From the NCBI GenBank assembly GCA_964443845.1, contig CAYUFA010000004.1:1-64000 (forward strand): a stretch of DNA of 64,000 nucleotides, given 5' to 3'. Source of the stretch: UBA9214 sp964443845. GTDB lineage: Bacteria; Pseudomonadota; Gammaproteobacteria; UBA9214. Position numbers and translations under genes: made by a program. The notes under the pieces are model-generated. The model had not been told where the DNA came from and ran no database searches. It was given only the letters and a program-made list of their open reading frames with translations. Positions 27,519 to 36,564 of the stretch are shown here, one piece after another; position 1 is the first letter of the stretch; each line of letters begins with the position of its first letter.

Positions 27519-28541
27519 CTACAAATACTCCCTGACCAATAATTCCGCGATCTGAACGCTGTTCAGTGCTGCACCTTTGCGTACGTTGTCGGCAACAATC
27601 CACAGATCCAAACCCCGCGGATGGGAAATATCTTCCCGGATCCGGCCAACGAACACCGGATCCTGCCCGGCGGCCTCGGTGACCGCGGTCGGATACCCGC
27701 CGTCCCGGCGCTCATCCAGGACGATAATCCCGGGCGCTGCCCCGAGCACGGCACGGGCACGCTCGACGGTCAGTTTGTCCCGGGTCTCGATATGGACCGC
27801 CTCGGAGTGCCCGTAAAACACCGGCACGCGCACGGCCGTGGGGTTCACCCGGATCGAGGCGTCACCCATGATCTTCCAGGTCTCCCAGACCATCTTCATC
27901 TCTTCCCTGGTGTAGCCATTATCCTGGAACACGTCGATCTGGGGCAGCACGTTGAAGGCGATCTGGCGCGGGTAGACGCCTGGCTTCACCTCCTTGCCGT
28001 TCAGCAGCGCCGCGGTCTGGCCGGCCAGTTCCTCGATGGCCTCCTTGCCGGTGCCGGACACGGCCTGGTAGGTACAGACGTTGACGCGCTCGATACCCGC
28101 CGCGTCATACAGCGGCTTCAGGGCCACCAGCATCTGGATGGTGGAACAGTTCGGATTGGCGATGATGCCGTGGCGCCGGTAGTCCGCGATCATGTGCGGG
28201 TTGACCTCGGGCACGACCAGGGGAATCTCGTCGTGGTAGCGAAACTGCGAGGTGTTGTCGATGACCACGCAACCGGCCTGCGCGGCGATCGGTGCAAACT
28301 TCTCGGAAATCGAGGCACCCGCCGAGAACAGGCCGATACGGGTTTTCGAGAAGTCAAAGGTGGCCAGGTCCTGAACGGTCAGCTGCTTGCCACGAAAGGC
28401 GATCTTCTTGCCGGCCGAGCGTGCGCTCGCCAGTGGGTAGACATTGTTTACCGGAAAATCACGCTGCTCGAGAATCTCCAGCATGGTTTCGCCGACCGCG
28501 CCGGTTGCACCGACGACGGCTACATCATATTTCGCTGACAT
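27519..28541 (-). CDS. asd: Aspartate-semialdehyde dehydrogenase
   Basis: Reduces aspartyl phosphate to aspartate semialdehyde, the branch point for lysine, threonine, methionine and diaminopimelate. 340 residues. Seen: the NADP-binding GATGAVGETML start, catalytic Cys132 in NPNCSTIQ and FNVLPQID. It follows leuB by 41 bases, completing leuC-leuD-leuB-asd. Confidence 0.97.
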   Translation of the reverse strand: MSAKYDVAVVGATGAVGETMLEILEQRDFPVNNVYPLASARSAGKKIAFRGKQLTVQDLATFDFSKTRIGLFSAGASISEKFAPIAAQAGCVVIDNTSQFRYHDEIPLVVPEVNPHMIADYRRHGIIANPNCSTIQMLVALKPLYDAAGIERVNVCTYQAVSGTGKEAIEELAGQTAALLNGKEVKPGVYPRQIAFNVLPQIDVFQDNGYTREEMKMVWETWKIMGDASIRVNPTAVRVPVFYGHSEAVHIETRDKLTVERARAVLGAAPGIIVLDERRDGGYPTAVTEAAGQDPVFVGRIREDISHPRGLDLWIVADNVRKGAALNSVQIAELLVREYL

Positions 28542-28582
28542 AGGTCCTGTTTACCTGTAGTTGAACCAACAAATCTGCTCAC

Positions 28583-29662
28583 TCAGTCACGCAACGCACG
28601 CACCACGGCGTCGCCCATCGCGCGCGTGCCGACGGAACGTGTGCCGGCCGTTGCGATATCCGCCGTGCGCAGGCCGCTATCCAGCACCTTGCCCACGGCC
28701 TGCTCGATACGATCAGCCAGATCGCCGTGGTCGAGGCTGTAGCGCAGCAGCATGGCCACCGAGAGAATCGTCGCCAGTGGATTGGCGATATCCTTGCCGG
28801 CGATATCCGGCGCCGATCCGTGGATCGGTTCATACATGCCACGGCCACGGCTGTCCAGCGAGGCGGAAGGCAGCATCCCGATGGAGCCGGTGAGCATGGC
28901 TGCGGCGTCCGAGAGGATATCGCCGAACATGTTGCCGGTCACCATGACATCGAACTGTCGCGGCGCGCGTACCAGTTGCATGGCCGCATTATCGACGTAC
29001 ATGTGCGACAGTTCCACGTCCGGGTATTCCGCGGCGATGCGGATCATGACCGAGCGCCACAACTCACTTACTTCCAGCACATTGGCCTTGTCCACCGAGC
29101 ACAGGCGTCGCGCACGCTTGCGTGCGATCTCGAAGGCGGAGCGCCCGATCCGCTCGATTTCGGACTCGCTGTACACGAGAGTGTTATACCCTTCCCGCTG
29201 TCCATCCTCCCGGGTACGTATGCCGCGCGGTTTCCCGAAGTAGATACCCCCGGTCAGTTCCCGGACGATCATGATGTCCAGTCCGCTGACCACGTCCGCC
29301 TTCAGGGTCGAGGCAGCGGCCAGTTGCGGATAGAGAATGGCCGGCCGCAGGTTGGAGAACAGCTGCAGTTCGGCGCGCAGCCCCAGCAGTCCCTGCTCGG
29401 GACGCAGCGCCCGTTCCAGACCCTCCCAGCGGGGACCACCGACGGCACCGAGCAACACGGCGTCGGCGGCGCGTGCCAGCGCCAGCGTGGACTCAGGTAA
29501 CGGATGCCCGTACGCCTCGTAGCCCGCCCCGCCGACCGGTGCCTGCTCCAGTTCCGCCGCGAACCCGTACTGCGAGCGCAGGACATCCAGGACCCTGCCC
29601 GCCTCGGCGACGATCTCCGGACCAATGCCATCGCCGGGCAGGATTGCTATTTTATGTGACAT
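28583..29662 (-). CDS. leuB: 3-isopropylmalate dehydrogenase
   Basis: NAD-dependent oxidative decarboxylation of 3-isopropylmalate in leucine synthesis. 359 residues. Seen: the PGDGIGPE start, VGGPRWE, RELTGGIYFGKPRG, the catalytic lysine in VDKANVLEVS and the GSAPDIAGKDIANP nucleotide site. It lies 17 bases after leuD. Confidence 0.98.
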   Translation of the reverse strand: MSHKIAILPGDGIGPEIVAEAGRVLDVLRSQYGFAAELEQAPVGGAGYEAYGHPLPESTLALARAADAVLLGAVGGPRWEGLERALRPEQGLLGLRAELQLFSNLRPAILYPQLAAASTLKADVVSGLDIMIVRELTGGIYFGKPRGIRTREDGQREGYNTLVYSESEIERIGRSAFEIARKRARRLCSVDKANVLEVSELWRSVMIRIAAEYPDVELSHMYVDNAAMQLVRAPRQFDVMVTGNMFGDILSDAAAMLTGSIGMLPSASLDSRGRGMYEPIHGSAPDIAGKDIANPLATILSVAMLLRYSLDHGDLADRIEQAVGKVLDSGLRTADIATAGTRSVGTRAMGDAVVRALRD

Positions 29663-29679
29663 TTATAATGAGTTGTTAG

Positions 29680-30333
29680 TTATTTTTGAAGTAATTCATC
29701 AAATAACCAGGGGGCAGCCTGGCGACGTCTGGTCTCGTAGTCCCGGATGGCGTCGGCATGCTGCAGCGTCAGACCGATGTCGTCCAGCCCGCGGATCAGG
29801 CAGTCCTTGCGAAACGCGTCGACCTCGAAATCCAGCACGCCGCCATCGGGGGTATGCAACTGCTGCGCTGGCAGGTCCACACGCAGCCGCACGCCCGGCG
29901 TCGCCGAGCTTGCGCGAAACAGCTGGTCCACCTGGTCCGCCGGCAGAATGACCGGCAGTACACCGTTCTTGAAACAGTTGTTGAAAAAAATGTCGGCGAA
30001 GCTGGGGGCAATGATGACCCGGAAACCGTAATCCAGCAGCGCCCACACGGCATGTTCCCGCGATGATCCGCAACCGAAGTTCTCGCGCGCCAGCAGGATG
30101 CGTGCGCCCTGGTAGTGCGGGTCATTGAGTACGAAATCCGGATTCAGGGGCCGCGTGCGGTTGTCCTGACCCGGTTCGCCGTGATCCAGGTAGCGCCATT
30201 CGTCGAACAGGTTGGGCCCGAAGCCACTGCGCTGGATCGATTTGAGAAACTGCTTGGGAATGATGGCATCGGTATCGACGTTGGCCCGGTCCAGCGGCAT
30301 CGCGATCCCTTCGATGACGGTCAGGGTATCCAT
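29680..30333 (-). CDS. leuD: 3-isopropylmalate dehydratase small subunit
   Basis: Small subunit of isopropylmalate isomerase; the swivelling domain that closes on the LeuC iron-sulfur cluster. 217 residues from MDTLTVIEGIAMPLDR. Seen: NVDTDAIIPKQFLK and the conserved RENFGCGSSREHA. The 30333 start is one base after the leuC stop; the longer frame to 30501 overlaps leuC and is rejected. Confidence 0.97.
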   Translation of the reverse strand: MDTLTVIEGIAMPLDRANVDTDAIIPKQFLKSIQRSGFGPNLFDEWRYLDHGEPGQDNRTRPLNPDFVLNDPHYQGARILLARENFGCGSSREHAVWALLDYGFRVIIAPSFADIFFNNCFKNGVLPVILPADQVDQLFRASSATPGVRLRVDLPAQQLHTPDGGVLDFEVDAFRKDCLIRGLDDIGLTLQHADAIRDYETRRRQAAPWLFDELLQK

Positions 30334-30334
30334 G

Positions 30335-31747
30335 TCACTCTCCCCGTCCCGGCCGGACATCCGCGAAATGCCCGCGCAGTGCGGCTTCCGCGGCCATGGC
30401 CGGGCTGACCAGGTGGGTGCGTCCACCCTGCCCCTGGCGACCTTCGAAATTGCGGTTGGAGGTTGATGCGCAGCGCTCGCCCGGTTGCAGGCGGTCGGCA
30501 TTCATGGCCAGGCACATGGAGCAGCCGGGCTGCCGCCATTCAAAGCCGGCCGCGCGGAAAATCCTGTCCAGCCCTTCCGCCTCGGCCTGGCGCTTGACCA
30601 GCCCGGACCCCGGAACCACCAGGGCCTGCCTGATCCCGGGCGCCACCTTGCGACCGCGGATGACCGCGGCAGCGGCCCGCAGATCCTCGATGCGTGCATT
30701 GGTGCAGGAGCCGATGAACACGTGGTCCGGCCGGATATCGGTGATCGCCATACCGGGCCTGAGATCCATGTAGCGGAGCGCCTTGCGCATGCCCTCCCGG
30801 CGCACGCTGTCCGGCTCCGCGTCCGGATCGGGCACCCGGCCATCGATCGACACGACCATTTCCGGGGAGGTACCCCAGGTCACCTGCGGAGCCAGCGCAG
30901 TGGCATCCAGTTCGACGCTGACATCGAACTGCGCATCCGCGTCACTGTGCAGGTCCTGCCAGCTCTGCACGGCACGTTCCCACAAGGCACCGTGTGGTGC
31001 GTACGGGCGTGCCTGCAGATAACCGATGGTCGTATCATCCACCGCCACCATGCCGGCCCGGGCACCGGCCTCGATCGACATGTTGCACACCGTCATGCGA
31101 CCTTCCATCGACAGGCCGCGTAGCGTCGAACCGGCGAACTCGATGGAGTAGCCGGTACCGCCGGCCGTGCCGATCCGGCCGATAATGGCCAGCACCACGT
31201 CCTTGGCCGTCACCCCCGGGGCAAGATTCCCTTGCACGCGCACCTGCATGGCGCGGGTCTTGCGCATGATCAGGCACTGGGTCGCAAGCACATGCTCGAC
31301 GTCGGAGGTGCCGATGCCGAAGGCCAGTGCGCCAAAAGCCCCGTGGGTCGAGGTGTGGGAATCGCCGCACACGACGGTCATGCCCGGCAGGGTGGCCCCC
31401 TGTTCGGGGCCGATCACGTGCACGATCCCCTGGCGCGGGTCGTTCATGTGGAACTCGGTAATCCCGAGGCGGTGGCAGTTCCGGTCCAGGGTTTCCACCT
31501 GGATGCGCGAGACCGGATCGGCGATTCCGGCGGCACGGTCCGTGGTCGGGACATTGTGATCCGGTACCGCCAGGATGGAACCGGCACGCCACGGCCTGCG
31601 CCCGGCCAGGCGCAGGCCTTCGAAGGCCTGCGGGGAAGTCACCTCATGGACCAGGTGTCGATCGATATAGAGGAGCGCGGTACCGTCTTCTTCCCGGCGC
31701 ACACAATGGGCGTCCCAGAGCTTGTCGTAGAGGGTCCTGCCAGACAT
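30335..31747 (-). CDS. leuC: 3-isopropylmalate dehydratase large subunit
   Basis: Aconitase-type subunit carrying the [4Fe-4S] cluster. 470 residues. The cluster cysteines are seen in GSCTNARIEDL and PGCSMCLAMN, with the substrate loop GDSHTSTHGAFG. MSGRTLYDKLWDAH is the family start, so the ATG at 31747 was chosen over one at 31783. First gene of the leuCDB-asd run. The leader (31748-31820) is too short for a leucine attenuator, and none is seen. Confidence 0.97.
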   Translation of the reverse strand: MSGRTLYDKLWDAHCVRREEDGTALLYIDRHLVHEVTSPQAFEGLRLAGRRPWRAGSILAVPDHNVPTTDRAAGIADPVSRIQVETLDRNCHRLGITEFHMNDPRQGIVHVIGPEQGATLPGMTVVCGDSHTSTHGAFGALAFGIGTSDVEHVLATQCLIMRKTRAMQVRVQGNLAPGVTAKDVVLAIIGRIGTAGGTGYSIEFAGSTLRGLSMEGRMTVCNMSIEAGARAGMVAVDDTTIGYLQARPYAPHGALWERAVQSWQDLHSDADAQFDVSVELDATALAPQVTWGTSPEMVVSIDGRVPDPDAEPDSVRREGMRKALRYMDLRPGMAITDIRPDHVFIGSCTNARIEDLRAAAAVIRGRKVAPGIRQALVVPGSGLVKRQAEAEGLDRIFRAAGFEWRQPGCSMCLAMNADRLQPGERCASTSNRNFEGRQGQGGRTHLVSPAMAAEAALRGHFADVRPGRGE

Positions 31748-31820
31748 CACACCCGTCCGCTGTTGTTTCGCCTGCGCGATCAAGGAAACGACTGATTATA
31801 TGGGCCACACCCTCCTCAAG

Positions 31821-32972
31821 TCATCCACTGTGCGCATTCCGGTTGCGCGGGCGGACACCGATCGCGACCACCAGCACGGCCAGCAGCGCGGTTACCGCAG
31901 CCAGCAGGAACATGGCCTGCGGACCCAGCCCGCGCCAGAGATAGCCGCTGGCAACACTGCCCAGCGCCCCGCCCGCACCAAAACTGAGGCTGCTGTAGAG
32001 TGCCTGCCCACGCCCCTGGTGGATCCCGGTAAACAGGGAATGGATCAGGAAGATCGCCACCGCGTGGTACAGACCGAAGCTGGCCCCATGCAGCGTCTGG
32101 GCCAGGATGACCACCGCGGGATGCTCCACCAGGCTGGCGATGAGCACCCAGCGCAGCGAGGTCAGCGCGACCGCAACCAGCAACAGCCGGTGCGGACGGT
32201 AGCGTGACAGCAGGCGCGGCATGAACAGGAACACCACGATCTCGGCCACGACCCCCAGCGCCCAGAGCTGACCGATCTGCGCCGTGTGGTAGCCGTACTG
32301 CTCCAGGTACAGGGTGTAGAAGGTGTAATACGGTCCATGGCTCGCCTGGACCAGGAAGCAGACCAGCAGCAGGGAGAACACCTCCGGGCGCTGCAACACG
32401 CGGCGTATCGGCTCCTGGTCGAGCGGCAGATGCCCCGCGGCAGACTCCGGCACCGTCAGGCTGCTCAGCCAGATCAGCAGAAACACCACGGCCAGGATAG
32501 CTGGCAGGCAGCCTGCCCCGTAACGATCCAGCACCGGCCCGAGAGACACGACCGCGAGTATGAAACCCACCGAACCCCACAGGCGGATGCCGCTGTAGCG
32601 GTGCGATTCCTCACCGAGATGATTCATCGTGGTGGCCTCGAACTGGGGCAAGGCGGCGTTCCAGAAAAAACCGAAGGTGCTCATGACCAGCGCCAGCCAC
32701 CAGAATCCGCTGCCGAGAAACACGCCGCAGAAGGTGACCACGGCCAGCAGGGAAGCGAGGCGGATGATGGTCATCCGGTGCCCGGTGTGGTCGGCGAGCC
32801 AGCCCCATACATTCGGCGCCACGAGCTTGCTGGCCATGAGTATGGCAATCAGCTCGCCGATTTCGGCCACGCCCAGTCCGGCGGATTTCAGGTACAGGCT
32901 CCAGTAGGGAACCAGTACGCCGAGAGACACGAAATAGCAGAAGTAGAAGCCGGACAGGCGCCAGTAGATCAT
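31821..32972 (-). CDS. MFS transporter, HcaT/PPP family type
   Basis: 383 residues with about twelve hydrophobic segments, an inner-membrane carrier. The N-terminal FYFCYFVSLGVLVPYWSLYLKSAG, WGWLADHTGHR loop and RYSGIRLWGSVGFILAV resemble the 3-phenylpropionate/nucleoside-type MFS proteins (MFS_1-like). The substrate cannot be told from sequence. It follows aroC closely (36 bases), an arrangement common in gammaproteobacterial prmB-aroC-MFS loci. Confidence 0.88.
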   Translation of the reverse strand: MIYWRLSGFYFCYFVSLGVLVPYWSLYLKSAGLGVAEIGELIAILMASKLVAPNVWGWLADHTGHRMTIIRLASLLAVVTFCGVFLGSGFWWLALVMSTFGFFWNAALPQFEATTMNHLGEESHRYSGIRLWGSVGFILAVVSLGPVLDRYGAGCLPAILAVVFLLIWLSSLTVPESAAGHLPLDQEPIRRVLQRPEVFSLLLVCFLVQASHGPYYTFYTLYLEQYGYHTAQIGQLWALGVVAEIVVFLFMPRLLSRYRPHRLLLVAVALTSLRWVLIASLVEHPAVVILAQTLHGASFGLYHAVAIFLIHSLFTGIHQGRGQALYSSLSFGAGGALGSVASGYLWRGLGPQAMFLLAAVTALLAVLVVAIGVRPRNRNAHSG

Positions 32973-33008
32973 GGCATCCGCACTGGCAGGGACCGGGGCC
33001 CCGCGGAA

Positions 33009-34112
33009 TCAGTCTGCGGCGGTGGCCGGCACCACCGGTGTGGCGGACGCAACGTCCTGGTTCTGGGCGCGGTGGCGCAATACATGGTCCATCAGGACGA
33101 TCGCCAGCATGGCTTCCGCAATGGGAGTGGCACGGATACCGACACAGGGATCGTGGCGGCCGGTGGTGACGACCTCCACCGGGTCGCCCGCGACGTCGAT
33201 GGTCCGACCCGGGATGCGGATGCTCGAAGTGGGCTTGAGCGCGATGCTGGCCACGATATCCTGTCCGCTGGAAATGCCACCCAGCACCCCTCCGGCGTGG
33301 TTGCCGAGAAATCCCCCCGGGGTGATTTCATCGCGGTGCTGCGTGCCCTTCTGTTCCACACAGGCAAAGCCGGCGCCGATTTCCACGCCCTTGACGGCGT
33401 TGATACTCATCAGGGCATGCGCAATGTCGGCGTCCAGCCGGTCAAAGACCGGTTCGCCGAGCCCCGGCGGCACGCCGCTGGCCACCACGTTGATGCGGGC
33501 ACCTATGGAGTCACCCTCCTTGCGCAGCGCATCCATGTAGGCTTCCAGTTCCGTCACCCGGTCCGGGTCGGGCGCGAAAAACGGGTTTTCGCCAACGGCT
33601 GCCCAGTCCCGGAACGCCAGCCGGATCGGCCCGAGTTGCGCCAGGTAGCCGCGGATCCTGACCCCGTAACGTTGCTGCAGGTATTTCTTCGCAATGGCAC
33701 CGGCAGCCACCCGCATGGCCGTCTCGCGCGCCGACGAGCGACCGCCGCCGCGATAATCCCGGACCCCGTATTTCTGCTGGTAAGTGTAATCCGCGTGACC
33801 GGGCCGGAAGCGATCGCGGATTTTCGAATAGTCCTGCGATTTCTGGTCCGTGTTGTGGATCAGCAGACCGATGGGCGTGCCGGTGGTGCGGCCCTCGAAC
33901 ACACCGGACAGGATCTGGACGGCATCGTCCTCGCGGCGCTGAGTGGTGTGGCGGGACTGTCCCGGCTTGCGGCGATCCAGGTCCTGCTGCAGGTCGGCCG
34001 CGCCGAGTTCCAGCCCCGGGGGACAACCGTCCACGATGCAACCAAGCGCCGGCCCGTGGCTCTCCCCAAAGCTGGTGACCGTAAACAGTTTCCCGAAGCT
34101 GTTTCCCGACAT
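33009..34112 (-). CDS. aroC: Chorismate synthase
   Basis: FMN-dependent removal of phosphate from EPSP, the last shikimate step. 367 residues. Seen: the GNSFGKLFTVTSFGESHGPALG start, RRKPGQSRHTTQRREDD, and the FMN-site signature GGGRSSARETAMRVAAGA. It lies downstream of prmB and the 105-residue hypothetical gene. Confidence 0.98.
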   Translation of the reverse strand: MSGNSFGKLFTVTSFGESHGPALGCIVDGCPPGLELGAADLQQDLDRRKPGQSRHTTQRREDDAVQILSGVFEGRTTGTPIGLLIHNTDQKSQDYSKIRDRFRPGHADYTYQQKYGVRDYRGGGRSSARETAMRVAAGAIAKKYLQQRYGVRIRGYLAQLGPIRLAFRDWAAVGENPFFAPDPDRVTELEAYMDALRKEGDSIGARINVVASGVPPGLGEPVFDRLDADIAHALMSINAVKGVEIGAGFACVEQKGTQHRDEITPGGFLGNHAGGVLGGISSGQDIVASIALKPTSSIRIPGRTIDVAGDPVEVVTTGRHDPCVGIRATPIAEAMLAIVLMDHVLRHRAQNQDVASATPVVPATAAD

Positions 34113-34232
34113 CGCGGTATTGTACCGGGTCTGCCGGCAAGCGTCGCCCCCCGGCCAGGCTAAAGTTCAGCGCCAGGCGGCCGATAGTGCTCATGCAGTC
34201 AACTTCGCAATAACCAGTCTCAGGAGTGCGGC

Positions 34233-34433
34233 GTGGCAGAATCGAACGGACTAAAGAGATCGCAGATCGGCAATTTCCTCGGTCAACCGGTCTTTGAGAC
34301 CTTTACCTCGCGTAACATGACCTATGTATTCGACCGGGTCGCCCGCTACATCGACGGTGAATTTCCGCTCGAACAGCTCGACAAGGAAGAAGTACTGATA
34401 CGTCCCGGCCTGATCTACCGCCCGGCCAAGTAA
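34233..34433 (+). CDS. Hypothetical 66-residue protein
   Basis: Not recognised. A small soluble protein with a well-behaved composition (FLGQPVFETFTSRNMTYVFD, then DGEFPLEQLDKEEVLIRPGL). It starts with GTG at 34233, preceded by CAGGAG 7 bases upstream, which supports translation. It is alone on the plus strand between aroC and the 105-residue gene and ends 16 bases before the convergent gene. Confidence 0.7.
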   Translation: MAESNGLKRSQIGNFLGQPVFETFTSRNMTYVFDRVARYIDGEFPLEQLDKEEVLIRPGLIYRPAK

Positions 34434-34449
34434 GCCGCCACCACCGGCA

Positions 34450-34767
34450 TCAGTCGGCAGGGATCTCCAGGCCCAGCCTGTGGGTCTCGTTGATCTGGTA
34501 GAGCAGACGGATACAGGGCAGCTCCTTTTCCGTCTGCTGCTTGACAATCCGCATCATCGGCAGGTCGTGCCGGTCAAACACGTAGCTTCCGTCCTTCATC
34601 GCGGCGCGCATGGCGCGCAGTTCCTTGAGCAGAGCGGCGATATAACCCGGCGTCTCGTCGATTTCGTCGATATCAAACCCGCGCGCCTCGATGATATCCT
34701 CGAGTTCGAAGATCGCCTGTCTGACCAGTTCGACGTATTGTTCAGCCGTTGCAGGTCGATTACCCAT
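34450..34767 (-). CDS. Conserved-looking hypothetical 105-residue protein
   Basis: Function unknown. All-alpha, acidic, soluble: a helical start (EQYVELVRQAIFELEDIIEA), a middle with ALLKELRAMRAAM and an end with RLLYQINETHRLGLEIP. No signal peptide, membrane span or metal motif. It starts 6 bases after the prmB stop, so it is co-transcribed with prmB and upstream of aroC. Confidence 0.82.
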   Translation of the reverse strand: MGNRPATAEQYVELVRQAIFELEDIIEARGFDIDEIDETPGYIAALLKELRAMRAAMKDGSYVFDRHDLPMMRIVKQQTEKELPCIRLLYQINETHRLGLEIPAD

Positions 34768-34773
34768 CCCGAA

Positions 34774-35739
34774 TCATTCCACGTCGGATGCATGTGTCAC
34801 GGTGCGCGTCTGCAGTGCCGCGGCAAACTGCGGCCCCCCGGCCAGCAACTGCTCACGCTCCAGCAGCAACACGCCCTCGCCCCCGTATTCGAAATCCAGC
34901 CACAGGAACGGCGCATCGGGAAACAGCCCGATCAACTGGTCCTGGGCGTGTCCCACTTCCACCACCAGTATGCCACGTTCCCGCAGGTGCACGGCAGCAT
35001 CGGCCAGGATGCGCACCGCAACGTCCAGCCCGTCACAGCCTGCCACGAGTCCCTGCGCCGGCTCGTACCGGAACTCTGCCGCAAGACCCGCCATCTCACC
35101 CGCCGGAACGTAGGGTGGATTGGATACGATGATGTCGAACCGCTGCGTCCCGAGCGCCGCATACACGTCCGAGCGCAGCGGGGTCACGCGCCCGGCCAGA
35201 TCATGCCGTTCGACATTGAGCGCGGCAACCTGCAGGGCGTCCGGCGCAATGTCGGTCAGAATGACTTCCGCATCCGGGAAATAATGCGCGCAGGCGATGC
35301 CGATGCAGCCGCTGCCGGTACACAGGTCCAGCACCCCGCGTACCGTGTCCGGGTCGATCCAGGGCTGGAACCGGTTTTCCACCAGTTCCGCCAGCGGAGA
35401 GCGGGGAATCAGGACCCGCTCATCGACGTAAAAGGGCATGCCCGCGAACCAGGCCTGGTGCGTCAGGTACGCCGCCGGCTTGCGTGTCCGGACCCGCAGT
35501 TCCAGCAGTTCCCTTGCCTGGCGCACCTGGTCGGACGTCAGCGCGCGGTCCAGCTCCCGGTCATCGATCCCGTAATCCAGGTCCAGCGCATGCAGCACCA
35601 GTGCCGCCGCCTCGTCCAGCGAGTTGTCCGTCCCGTGGGCAAAGACCAGTCCGGATCCGCCCAGCAGTTGTGCGCCACGGGCGATGAGCTCGCGGGCAGT
35701 CCCGGCGTCAGCCAGCAATGAACCGAGGTGTTCCGTCAT
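34774..35739 (-). CDS. prmB: Ribosomal protein L3 N5-glutamine methyltransferase
   Basis: SAM-dependent methylation of a glutamine in ribosomal protein L3 during 50S assembly. 321 residues. Seen: the helical N-terminal substrate domain, SAM motif I (VLDLCTGSGCIGIA), and the glutamine methyltransferase signature NPPY in DIIVSNPPYVP. The 50S-type N-terminus (AHGTDNSLDEAAALVLHAL) and the aroC neighbourhood favour PrmB over PrmC. Confidence 0.94.
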   Translation of the reverse strand: MTEHLGSLLADAGTARELIARGAQLLGGSGLVFAHGTDNSLDEAAALVLHALDLDYGIDDRELDRALTSDQVRQARELLELRVRTRKPAAYLTHQAWFAGMPFYVDERVLIPRSPLAELVENRFQPWIDPDTVRGVLDLCTGSGCIGIACAHYFPDAEVILTDIAPDALQVAALNVERHDLAGRVTPLRSDVYAALGTQRFDIIVSNPPYVPAGEMAGLAAEFRYEPAQGLVAGCDGLDVAVRILADAAVHLRERGILVVEVGHAQDQLIGLFPDAPFLWLDFEYGGEGVLLLEREQLLAGGPQFAAALQTRTVTHASDVE

Positions 35740-35792
35740 GCGCGGCAGCTACCTGATGAATCACATGCGGCAGTGTGGAATAATGCCCGCCC

Positions 35793-36443
35793 ATGGAACC
35801 AGATTCGTCCCCCCGGCGATCCGTCCGCATCCTGCCGACGCTCATTATAGCTGCAATCGCCATCACTGCGGGTATCCTGGCAGCACGCTTCGTCCTGCAT
35901 TCCTCACCCCCCTCCGCTGGCATGACCTCGGTCCGCTTCCCGGTGGCCCGCGCCTTGCGGCCGTTCCATCTGGTGGATCAAGAGGGCAGGCCGTTCGACA
36001 ACCAGTCCCTGAACGGTTACTGGTCATTTCTGTTTTTCGGGTATACCCATTGTCCGGATGTCTGCCCCACCACCCTGTCCGTGCTGGACAGCGTGGCGCA
36101 GAAGATCAGCGATGCGACAACGCCGGCACACTTTGTGTTCATTAGCGTGGACCCCGGGCGTGACACCCCGCAACAACTGGCCCGCTTCGTTCACTACTTC
36201 AACAGGCAGTTCATCGGCGTGACCGGCAGCGACGCGGCAATCGACCAGCTGACGAAACAACTTGGCGTACTGCACAGCAAGGTCCCTGACAGCAAGGATC
36301 CGGATAATTATCTGGTCAACCATTCGGCCAGCGTGTTCCTGATCGACCCGCACGGCAATTACCACGCCCTGTTCTCACCGCCACTGTCAGCCGACAGGAT
36401 GGCGGCGCAGTATCAGCGCATGGTCCGGGATTTCCGCCAGTGA
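35793..36443 (+). CDS. SCO1/SenC family copper chaperone
   Basis: Thioredoxin-fold protein delivering copper to the CuA site of cytochrome oxidase. 216 residues: an inner-membrane anchor at 13-33, then a periplasmic domain with the copper-binding Cys87 and Cys91 (HCPDVCPTT) and the third ligand histidine in NHSASVFLID. Complete ligand set, so copper binding is expected. No cytochrome oxidase genes lie in the window. Divergent from prmB. Confidence 0.93.
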   Translation: MEPDSSPRRSVRILPTLIIAAIAITAGILAARFVLHSSPPSAGMTSVRFPVARALRPFHLVDQEGRPFDNQSLNGYWSFLFFGYTHCPDVCPTTLSVLDSVAQKISDATTPAHFVFISVDPGRDTPQQLARFVHYFNRQFIGVTGSDAAIDQLTKQLGVLHSKVPDSKDPDNYLVNHSASVFLIDPHGNYHALFSPPLSADRMAAQYQRMVRDFRQ

Positions 36444-36564
36444 ATCTGTCCATGCACGCCCTGCTGAGATGCCTGCAGCCTGGGAATGGTGACTGCCTGC
36501 CGGTCCGTGCTGCGCTGCAGCGTGATCCCGGGAACGGCGTACAACCCTGATCAGGACCGTCGTC

